DNA from: Bacillota bacterium
GTDB taxonomy: Bacteria > Bacillota > Dethiobacteria > DTU022
Assembly: GCA_012727685.1 (NCBI GenBank)
Contig: JAAYGO010000075.1
Location: 1 to 11,151, forward strand
Length of the DNA stretch: 11,151 nt
Reading direction: 5' to 3'
The position numbers and the translations under genes were made by a program. Shown here piece after piece: positions 1 through 5,221 of this stretch; the stretch's first letter is position 1, and each line of letters starts with the position of its first letter. The notes under the pieces were generated by a model. That model saw nothing but the letters and a program-made list of their open reading frames with translations. It was not told where the DNA came from and searched no databases.

Positions 1-99
1 CTACAATTTCAAATCATATTACAGCTACTGCAAGAGAACTGGAGCAAGCCCCCTTTCTTTTCAACATTTTTTCCGCCCGGACAGCCGCCGTTTCGGTTT

Positions 100-127
100 T
101 TGTCAGGCGCTGGCGTGTTACTGACAA
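100..127. repeat. Inverted repeat TTGTCAG-N14-CTGACAA
   Basis: Two perfect 7-base arms (100-106 and 121-127) are separated by 14 bases. It could form an RNA hairpin or be a protein-binding site. No promoter elements are positioned well enough to choose. It directly abuts the hairpin at 128-148. Confidence 0.4.
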
Positions 128-148
128 CCAAAAACGTTAAGTTTTTGG
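128..148. repeat. Perfect hairpin CCAAAAAC-GTTAA-GTTTTTGG
   Basis: Perfect 8-bp stem with a 5-base loop (136-140). The 3' arm contains five T residues and the 5' arm five A residues, so it has the look of a weak bidirectional terminator, but the T-run lies inside the stem and not after it. It may mark the end of an upstream gene lying outside the window. Confidence 0.4.
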
Positions 149-243
149 GGTCGAATCAGATGTGTATTCTTTTTATAACCGGGATATCCTTCCTTGAGTG
201 GATTATTTTAAAAATTTTTAACTATTTTTGCTATAAGAATTCG

Positions 244-260
244 ATTGGAAAGTTTCCAAT
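244..260. promoter_or_regulatory. 17-bp perfect palindrome, candidate operator
   Basis: ATTGGAAA-G-TTTCCAAT is a perfect palindrome with 8-base arms around a single central base. This size and symmetry fit a dimeric repressor site, or a hairpin in RNA. It lies 218 bases before the serpin start. No cognate regulator can be assigned from the window. Confidence 0.4.
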
Positions 261-305
261 TTACGCCTACTTCCCGGGAGAGCACCGGGCAAGCCGGGTA
301 CGCTT

Positions 306-336
306 AAAGGGACTATCACAAAAGGATACCCTTTTT
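306..336 (+). terminator. Terminator-like hairpin with T-run
   Basis: AAAGGG (306-311) pairs with CCCTTT (329-334), and after a 2-base bulge TATC (314-317) pairs with GATA (325-328), leaving a 7-base loop. A TTTTT run covers 332-336. GGGTA at 296-300 can alternatively pair with TACCC at 327-331, which would compete with this stem. It is 142 bases upstream of the serpin start, so it could end an upstream transcript or attenuate the serpin leader. Confidence 0.45.
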
Positions 337-365
337 CCATTTTATAAATGTAAAAAAACAAGCAT

Positions 366-404
366 AAAAAGGACAGCGAGAACCGTCCCTCCTGACCTTT
401 TTTT
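366..404 (+). terminator. Terminator-like hairpin with T7 tract
   Basis: AAAAAGGACAG (366-376) pairs with CTGACCTTTTT (392-402) over 11 positions with one A-A mismatch, around a 15-base loop. Seven T residues run from 398 to 404. The loop side carries ACCGTCCC (382-389), which resembles the reverse complement of the GGGGACGG repeat at the end of the window, so this may be a mobile-type intergenic repeat acting as a terminator. It sits 73 bases before the serpin start. Confidence 0.45.
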
Positions 405-477
405 AATGGAACTTTTTCCAGGTTTGCGCGGTCATACGGCTAAGAAAGGAAATCAGCGCGAGGGAGGTTTGCTGTAG

Positions 478-1743
478 ATGTCGAAGAAGCGAAAAATTTA
501 CTTGTGGGGGCTGCTGCTTGTGGCGGTGCTGCTGCCGGCTGCCGCGGCGGGCTGCGGCGCTGGCGGGAGCGAGCGTGCTTACGCCGAGCCGGCCGCTCAC
601 GTGGATGGGCGCCTGGTGGGGGGAAACAACGCTTTCGGCATCAACCTGTTCCAGGCTTTGCTCGGGGGAGAGCCCGATCAGAATATTTTGATTTCACCGG
701 CCAGCGTCTCCGCCGCCCTGGCCATGACTTACAACGGGGCCGCCGGGGAGACAGAGACGGCCATGATCGAGACCCTGCAGCTGCAGGGGATGACCCGGGA
801 AGAGATTAACGGCGCTTTTGCCGACCTGCTCTCGATCCTGCGCAACCCCGACCCGCGGGTGGAACTGGTGCTGGCCAATTCGCTCTGGATGCGCTCCGGC
901 GTAGATTTTCATGAAGATTTTCAGCAGCGCAACCGCGACTATTTCCAAGCCGAGTTGAAAGAGCTTGATTTCAATGCGCCCGAAGCGGCAAAAACGATCA
1001 ACGGCTGGGTCAGAAAGCAGACCAGGGGCAAGATCGACGAAATTGTTGAAGCGCCCATCGATCCGGACACGGTAATGTTTTTGATCAATGCCATTTATTT
1101 CAACGGCGCCTGGACAAAGGAATTTGATCCTGACGCCACCCGGGAGATTCCCTTCACCCTGCCCGGCGGCGGAAGCAAGGAGCACCCGGTGATGTTCCGG
1201 GAGGGGGAATTCAGCTACCTGGAGGGGGACGGTTTTGCGGCAGCGCGCCTGCCCTACGGTGAAAACGAGCGCATCGGCATGTATATCTTCCTGCCGGATC
1301 GGGAGAGCTCCCTGGCCGATTTTTACGGGCAGCTAGACGCGGCCAACTGGGCCCGCTGGATGAGCTCTTTCCAGCTGCGGGAAGGGGAGATCGGCCTGCC
1401 CCGCTTTAAATACGAATATGAAGCGACGCTAAATGAAGGCTTAAAGGCCCTGGGCATGGCCATTGCCTTTAGCGCAGAGGAGGCCGACTTTTCGGGCATG
1501 CGTCCGATCCCGCCCCGCCTCTATATCAGCGCGGTCAAGCATAAGACCTTTATCGAGGTAAATGAAGCGGGGACCGAGGCTGCGGCAGCCACATCGACAG
1601 AGGTAAAGGTCACTTCCCTGCTGCCTTCGGACGAAGACAATTTCACCCTGATCGTCGACCGGCCCTTCTTCTTCTCCATTGTGGACGATCAAACGGGCGC
1701 GCTCCTCTTCATGGGCTCGGTGGCGGATCCCGGACAGGAATAA
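478..1743 (+). CDS. Serpin (serine protease inhibitor family I4), predicted lipoprotein
   Basis: Encodes 421 residues. Serpins trap serine or cysteine proteases by offering a reactive-centre loop that is cut and inserted into a beta sheet. The N-terminus is a lipoprotein-type signal: KKRK, a hydrophobic stretch (about 8-24) and AAGC with Cys26, so the protein should be anchored outside the cell membrane; the lipobox is not ideal because position -3 is Ala. Serpin signatures follow in order: SPASVSAALAMTYNGA, NAIYFNGAWTKEFDP, DFSGM, the hinge EAGTEAAAAT (363-372) and the C-terminal DRPFFFSIVDDQTGALLFMG. The hinge has the small-residue pattern of inhibitory serpins. Counting from P17 (E363) as in alpha-1-antitrypsin puts P1-P1' near T379-S380, an uncertain call because the loop is about six residues longer. 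The ATG follows a GGGAGGT site by about nine bases. It appears monocistronic. Family assignment is certain; target protease unknown. Confidence 0.95.
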   Translation: MSKKRKIYLWGLLLVAVLLPAAAAGCGAGGSERAYAEPAAHVDGRLVGGNNAFGINLFQALLGGEPDQNILISPASVSAALAMTYNGAAGETETAMIETLQLQGMTREEINGAFADLLSILRNPDPRVELVLANSLWMRSGVDFHEDFQQRNRDYFQAELKELDFNAPEAAKTINGWVRKQTRGKIDEIVEAPIDPDTVMFLINAIYFNGAWTKEFDPDATREIPFTLPGGGSKEHPVMFREGEFSYLEGDGFAAARLPYGENERIGMYIFLPDRESSLADFYGQLDAANWARWMSSFQLREGEIGLPRFKYEYEATLNEGLKALGMAIAFSAEEADFSGMRPIPPRLYISAVKHKTFIEVNEAGTEAAAATSTEVKVTSLLPSDEDNFTLIVDRPFFFSIVDDQTGALLFMGSVADPGQE

Positions 1744-1755
1744 TATCAATAAGTT

Positions 1756-1792
1756 GGTGGAAAGGGGAATTAACCAAGTCCCTTGTCCCACC
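1756..1792. repeat. Hairpin after serpin gene, possible terminator or repeat element
   Basis: GGTGG (1756-1760) pairs with CCACC (1788-1792), and AAGGG (1762-1766 region) with CCCTT (1780-1784), leaving a small asymmetric internal loop. It begins 13 bases after the serpin stop, a terminator position, but no T-run follows. It contains the CTTGTCCCACC sequence also found near 4972, which argues for a dispersed element. Confidence 0.4.
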
Positions 1793-1795
1793 TAT
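1782..1795. repeat. Intergenic repeat CTTGTCCCACCTAT, copy 1
   Basis: This 14-base sequence occurs identically at 4972-4985, in the next large intergenic spacer. Both copies lie in the same orientation, outside genes. It may be the conserved core of a dispersed intergenic element. Confidence 0.55.
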
Positions 1796-1952
1796 CCTCA
1801 AGTGAGTTATCTCTTGCATCCCTGATTATGTTTTTTTGTATAAACTTCGCAGTTAACAGATAATCCCGATTCTGAAAGATCCGCCTTTAACTCGGTAGAT
1901 CAACCATGATGCTGTAAAGTCTGCTTGGAGTGTTTACTGCAGAGAAAGAAGA

Positions 1953-1991
1953 TGCCGGGGCCCTGCGGATTAACCTTTGAGGGTCCCGGCA
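1953..1991. repeat. Strong GC-rich hairpin upstream of GntR promoter
   Basis: TGCCGGGGCCCT (1953-1964) pairs with AGGGTCCCGGCA (1980-1991) over 12 positions, with one G-U wobble, around a 15-base loop. No T-run follows, so it is not a standard terminator. It lies before the predicted promoter at 2041, so it is probably not in the regulator's own leader. It could be part of a small RNA or a repeat. Confidence 0.45.
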
Positions 1992-2040
1992 CCGCACGCC
2001 ACCTGCAGACTGGTAAGGCGACATTCTCCTCAAAAAAGTG

Positions 2041-2074
2041 TTGCCATGTAGACCTTTTCTGGTATATACTACAT
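2041..2074 (+). promoter_or_regulatory. Candidate sigma-A promoter overlapped by inverted repeat (GntR autoregulation site)
   Basis: A TTGCCA -35 (2041-2046) is followed after 16 bases by TATATA (2063-2068) with TG just before it, or after 18 bases by TATACT (2065-2070). ATGTAG (2046-2051) and CTACAT (2069-2074) form a perfect 6-base inverted repeat, spaced 17 bases, covering the core promoter. YtrA-type GntR repressors generally bind widely spaced inverted repeats at their own operon promoter, so this is the best operator candidate. Confidence 0.5.
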
Positions 2075-2118
2075 TACAGGACTAATGCACTATGCCAGTT
2101 TAACCGGGGTGTTTCAAT

Positions 2119-2505
2119 GTGATCTTCACAAACGACGAACTTAAACCGATTTATCTCCAGATAGCCGAGTGGCTGGAGACGGAAATCCTGTCGGGAAACA
2201 TCGCCGCCGATGAAAAAATCTATTCGCAATACCAGCTTGCCGCTATGTTTAACATCAACCCGGCTACAGCGGCGAAGGGGCTGAATATCCTGGCTGATGA
2301 AAAGATGCTCTATAAAAAAAGAGGCTTGGGTATGTTTGTCACTCCTGATGCCGCGGAAATCATTCGCACAAAGCGTAGGGAGCGGAACCTGAAACGCTGG
2401 GTGGAGGAGCTGGTCAAGGAGGCTAACCGGTTGAATATCTCTGATTCTGAGCTGAACGACATGATTAAGGCCGCCCGAAACCGGAGCAAGGAGGAGCAGC
2501 GATGA
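2119..2505 (+). CDS. GntR-family (YtrA-type) transcriptional regulator
   Basis: Encodes 128 residues, the typical size of the short YtrA branch of GntR regulators. The N-terminal winged helix-turn-helix is clear: PIYLQIAEWLETEILSGNI, then YSQYQLAAMFNINPATAAKG as the recognition part, a LNILADEKMLYKKRGLGMFV wing, and a short helical C-terminus (about 80-128) instead of a ligand-binding domain. It should act as a dimeric repressor of its own operon. The start is a GTG at 2119, inside the overlapping ATGTGA; GGGGTG at 2106-2111 is a fair ribosome site 7 bases upstream. It overlaps the ABC ATPase start by ATGA, so the two are translationally coupled. In Bacillus subtilis the related YtrA controls an ABC operon induced by cell-wall antibiotics; the inducer here is unknown. 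Confidence 0.93.
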   Translation: MIFTNDELKPIYLQIAEWLETEILSGNIAADEKIYSQYQLAAMFNINPATAAKGLNILADEKMLYKKRGLGMFVTPDAAEIIRTKRRERNLKRWVEELVKEANRLNISDSELNDMIKAARNRSKEEQR

Positions 2506-3404
2506 ATGTAATTGAGTGCAAAGGGTTGACCAAACAATACGGACGCATAGACGCCTTGAAAGACTTATCTTTTTCGATTAGGGAAAACACTATCACCGGG
2601 CTGGTTGGCCCGAATGGCGCCGGTAAAACTACGCTGCTGAAGATCATTGCCGGATACTTGAAGGAGACGGCGGGAGTGGTGAAGGTCTTTTCCGGGCATC
2701 CTTTCAATAACTTGGAGACATCGGCAAACCTGGTCTTCATCGACGACAACATGGCCATGCCGGCTACCATGAATATTGAAGAAATCCTGAACGCCGCGGG
2801 AAGCTTTTATGCTTACTGGAATCGTGAGCTGGCCAACCGGTTGTTTGATTACTTTTCCCTCAATCCCCGCCAGCTTTACAAGGACCTTTCCAAGGGTCAA
2901 AAAAGCACTTTCAACATGATAATCGGCCTGTCCGCCCGGTGTGCTTTAACCATATTTGATGAGCCCACCACCGGGATGGACGCCTCGGTGAGAAAGGATT
3001 TTTACCGGGCCTTGCTCCAGGATTACCTGCAGCACCCGCGCACAGTGATTTTTTCCAGCCACCTGCTGAATGAAATCGAGGATATTCTCGAAGAAGTGCT
3101 GCTTCTGGCGGAGGGCAGAAAGCGCTTGCACCTGCCGGTATCAGAGCTCAAGGAATATGCGGTCGGCCTGAGAGGTAAAGAAGAAAAAGTAAACCGGTTT
3201 ACCCGCTCCGCAGAAATACTTCGCCGCGAGCGCTTCGGCAGGGACAGCATCTATGTGGTGACCCGATACAACTTCAACAAAACAACATTACAGAAAGCCA
3301 GGGAAGCAGGCCTGGAAGTGCTGCCCGTGTCCACGGCGGACCTCTGCGTGTATCTAACAGCCAGGAACAAAGGGGGTATCGATGATGTCTTTAACCAGGA
3401 CTAA
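2502..3404 (+). CDS. ABC transporter ATP-binding protein
   Basis: Encodes 300 residues: a nucleotide-binding domain (about 1-215) plus a C-terminal extension of about 85 residues. Walker A is GPNGAGKT (36-43), the signature is LSKGQ (129-133, canonical LSGGQ), Walker B is LTIFDEP (149-155), the D-loop follows at TGMD, and the switch histidine is H187 in SSHLL. The expected Q-loop glutamine appears replaced in VFIDDN (about 78-83). These departures are seen in some YtrB/BcrA-like ATPases, so they need not mean inactivity. The start ATG overlaps the regulator stop; the end overlaps the permease by 23 bases. It should energise the permease encoded next, in the cytoplasm at the membrane. Substrate cannot be told from sequence; envelope-stress or peptide-antibiotic export or sensing is a reasonable guess from the operon type. 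Confidence 0.93.
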   Translation: MNVIECKGLTKQYGRIDALKDLSFSIRENTITGLVGPNGAGKTTLLKIIAGYLKETAGVVKVFSGHPFNNLETSANLVFIDDNMAMPATMNIEEILNAAGSFYAYWNRELANRLFDYFSLNPRQLYKDLSKGQKSTFNMIIGLSARCALTIFDEPTTGMDASVRKDFYRALLQDYLQHPRTVIFSSHLLNEIEDILEEVLLLAEGRKRLHLPVSELKEYAVGLRGKEEKVNRFTRSAEILRRERFGRDSIYVVTRYNFNKTTLQKAREAGLEVLPVSTADLCVYLTARNKGGIDDVFNQD

Positions 3405-4137
3405 TCTGGCGGCTGTGGTAAAAAAGCAGTACGTTTTTAAACTCAAATCATGTTCAAATTTGTTAATATCCCTGATAGCGCTACAGCTGATCGCCATATT
3501 GTTTACCATGGGCGGCATGGTGGACAGCATGAGCATCGGTTCATCCTATATGAGTGTTACAATAAGGTTTTATTCCGGGGACGGCGTATTCACTTTCTCC
3601 TTGATCTGGGCTCTGGCTACCGCTTTTATCCTTACTATGCCGGGGTACAGGAACATTGACTTCACTTTTGTGGGAAACCGTCTCAGCAGCAACCTGGCCA
3701 ATTTCGGCTTTTTACTTACCGCAAGCATCACCGGGGGAATTTCGGCCACGCTGGGCAGCCTTATGATTAGAAACATCGTCTACTTCAGCGGCGGAAGTGA
3801 GAACATCCTTGGGACCAACTTCTTCATGGGGCCCGGTGAACTGCTTACCGCTATGGCCGCAGCGGCTCTTTACCTGCTTCTGCTCAGTGCTGTGGGTTAC
3901 TTTTCCGGCACGCTAGTTCAGTGGAACAGGATCCTGGTGCTTCTCCTGCCCGCCCTGGTGGTAGGGACGCTGATCTTCGAGGCCGGAAATTATAATAGAC
4001 GCATTATCTGGAGAGCGGTCGACTTCTTTATCCAAGAAAGTTCCCTGGCCCTGTTTGCCCTGAAAGTAACGGCTACTGTTCTACTCTTATGGACCGGCGC
4101 CATATTGCTGACAAACAAAACAGAGGCCCGGGCTTAG
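3382..4137 (+). CDS. ABC transporter permease-like membrane protein
   Basis: Encodes 251 residues with six likely membrane segments at roughly 26-46, 70-88, 104-127, 151-175, 180-198 and 222-243, the usual count for an ABC-2-type permease. I recognise no specific family motif; the call rests on topology and its place right after the ATPase gene, which it overlaps by 23 bases. AAAGGGGG ahead of the start is the ribosome site. Two adjacent ATG codons (3382, 3385) are possible starts. It probably dimerises and pairs with the upstream ATPase to form the transporter. Confidence 0.8.
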   Translation: MMSLTRTNLAAVVKKQYVFKLKSCSNLLISLIALQLIAILFTMGGMVDSMSIGSSYMSVTIRFYSGDGVFTFSLIWALATAFILTMPGYRNIDFTFVGNRLSSNLANFGFLLTASITGGISATLGSLMIRNIVYFSGGSENILGTNFFMGPGELLTAMAAAALYLLLLSAVGYFSGTLVQWNRILVLLLPALVVGTLIFEAGNYNRRIIWRAVDFFIQESSLALFALKVTATVLLLWTGAILLTNKTEARA

Positions 4138-4164
4138 CAGCCTGGCACGACTGGAGGTATTCTC

Positions 4165-4782
4165 ATGCAGCTTAAACATTACAAATATATCTTAATTGGT
4201 TATAGCGCAATCTTACTGGTGTCTCTGGCTGTGTTCTACCTCTTTCCCCGGTGCGTGTCCATGGATAGCGATGATATCGACCCGGGTGGCACCGTTGAAG
4301 AACACATCATCAGTCAATCGATCCATCAAGCGCTGCTCGAAGGCAAACTGGAGCAGCTTGACGACATCTACGAGTCTGAGCGGTGGCGTTTCGATTTTAC
4401 AGGCAGACGTCTAGAAATAACCGCTGACAACGAATGGTTCGACTCCATGATTGCCGTAGAAAGGACGGCGGCCGGAAGCGGAGAAATCGTTGCCCATGAA
4501 TACCGGACAGAATCGCCCATTGCGCACAGGTTAACCCCGTACCGCGTTACTTTGACGGGAAACCAACTAAAGCTAGCAAACCCGGAACAGAGTCAAATCG
4601 TTTTTTTGGCCTTCAACAAAGATATGACCGTCACCCAGTTTGCCGGGTCCCCCCCGGGAGAGCACTCCGTTCTGATTCAGCAATTCTGGTCCAACCGGAT
4701 GCTCTATCTGCATATTCCTGCCGATGTTGAGATTATTTACGACATGCATAGGATCCCTTTGATGTTTGTAGAGGAGGAATAA
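4165..4782 (+). CDS. Membrane-anchored extracytoplasmic protein of unknown function, last gene of ABC operon
   Basis: Encodes 205 residues and I recognise no family. One hydrophobic segment near the N-terminus (about 9-28, ILIGYSAILLVSLAVFYLF) followed by a soluble, acidic, beta-rich-looking region suggests an N-anchored protein facing outside; Cys30 is not in a lipobox. GGAGGT at 4152-4157 lies 7 bases before the ATG, and the permease ends 27 bases upstream, so it belongs to the same transcript. By position it may be an accessory or sensor subunit of the transporter. No clear terminator follows it. Confidence 0.75.
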   Translation: MQLKHYKYILIGYSAILLVSLAVFYLFPRCVSMDSDDIDPGGTVEEHIISQSIHQALLEGKLEQLDDIYESERWRFDFTGRRLEITADNEWFDSMIAVERTAAGSGEIVAHEYRTESPIAHRLTPYRVTLTGNQLKLANPEQSQIVFLAFNKDMTVTQFAGSPPGEHSVLIQQFWSNRMLYLHIPADVEIIYDMHRIPLMFVEEE

Positions 4783-5218
4783 AAACCGCCGCATTTTTCA
4801 GTGTGTAATCGCGGAATTAACCAGATAACCTTAATATCCGGTAGCATTCACGTTCTAACTTTCAAGATGAGCGTATCCCATTAAAGTAACCAGTTAAATC
4901 CAGTTTAAAACATGTCGACCGGACTGTAAGGCTTCCTGCCGGTTTCCTTTGTTTTATGAGTATGTAAAATTCTTGTCCCACCTATTTTTTTGCCTTAATT
5001 TATGTTATGATTCTTTTTGTCGCAAGGAAAATGTTTTCAAATCTCGCGCATGCCTGTAACCAGTGACCCATGGGCATGCCGATTGCCCGGAAGGAGAGAT
5101 GATTGATGATTGCCGCAATCATGACTGGCAGGGGTTTATCGACCGGGTAGAAGGAGCGCCTGCCTTGCAGGATTCCTCCTGCCCTGGGGGTTTGTCATTA
5201 AGTGAGGAGGGAATCCTG
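4783..5218. other. AT-rich intergenic region before rsgA
   Basis: This holds the second copy of the 14-base repeat (4972-4985), short T-runs, and the leader of rsgA with its hairpin (5168-5218). The rsgA frame is open back to a GTG at 5063, but the 52 extra codons look unlike the RsgA N-terminus. A 14-codon reading frame (5106-5150) follows an AAGGAG site by 9 bases. No promoter with good spacing could be fixed. Confidence 0.5.
4972..4985. repeat. Intergenic repeat CTTGTCCCACCTAT, copy 2
   Basis: Identical to 1782-1795 and in the same orientation. Here it is followed by a TTTTTTT run (4985-4991) and not by the stem arm seen at copy 1, so only the core is shared. Confidence 0.55.
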
Positions 5219-5221
5219 TTG
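5168..5221 (+). promoter_or_regulatory. Hairpin sequestering the rsgA Shine-Dalgarno, adjacent to TTG start
   Basis: CAGGATTCCTCCT (5168-5180) is complementary to AGGAGGGAATCCTG (5205-5218) over 13 base pairs with one bulged G; the loop is 24 bases. The 3' arm contains the whole ribosome site GAGGAGGG, and the TTG start (5219-5221) begins at the foot of the stem. If formed in mRNA, the helix would block initiation, suggesting translational control of rsgA by a protein, temperature, a small RNA or upstream translation. Confidence 0.6.

Larger units (their letters stand above)
1..477. other. AT-rich, hairpin-dense non-coding region upstream of serpin gene
   Basis: No convincing gene is visible. 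One + frame stays open from the window edge to 477, but its translation is low-complexity (rich in F, K, I) with no recognisable domain, so I treat it as chance. The stretch holds several inverted repeats: 100-127, 128-148, 244-260, 273-289, 306-334 and 366-402, the last two followed by T-runs. I could not find a well-spaced -35/-10 pair. It is probably the end of an upstream transcription unit plus the control region of the serpin gene. Confidence 0.6.
1744..2118. other. Intergenic region between serpin gene and GntR operon
   Basis: No gene is supported. A 65-codon frame at 1925-2122 has no domain and overlaps the regulator start. The region contains a hairpin just after the serpin stop (1756-1792), one copy of a 14-base intergenic repeat (1782-1795), a strong GC-rich hairpin (1953-1991) and a promoter with overlapping inverted repeat (2041-2074). 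Confidence 0.6.

Noticed and set aside
273..331. GCACCGGGCAAGCC followed by GGGTACGC looked like a c-di-GMP (GEMM-I) riboswitch.
   Set aside because: The GAAA-containing P2 loop and the GGGACGCAAAGCC block are missing, so the aptamer cannot be supported.
1..477. A + strand frame open from the window edge to just before the serpin ATG.
   Set aside because: Translation is biased to F, K and I with no domain, no ribosome site at any start, and it runs through several hairpins and T-runs; likely a chance opening.
694..1185. Long minus-strand frames opposite the serpin, lysA and asd genes.
   Set aside because: They are antisense shadows of strongly coding + strand genes in high-GC DNA, with no domain or ribosome site.
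1925..2122. 65-codon + frame ending in the GntR start region.
   Set aside because: No domain, no ribosome site, and it contains the long hairpin and the promoter/operator region.
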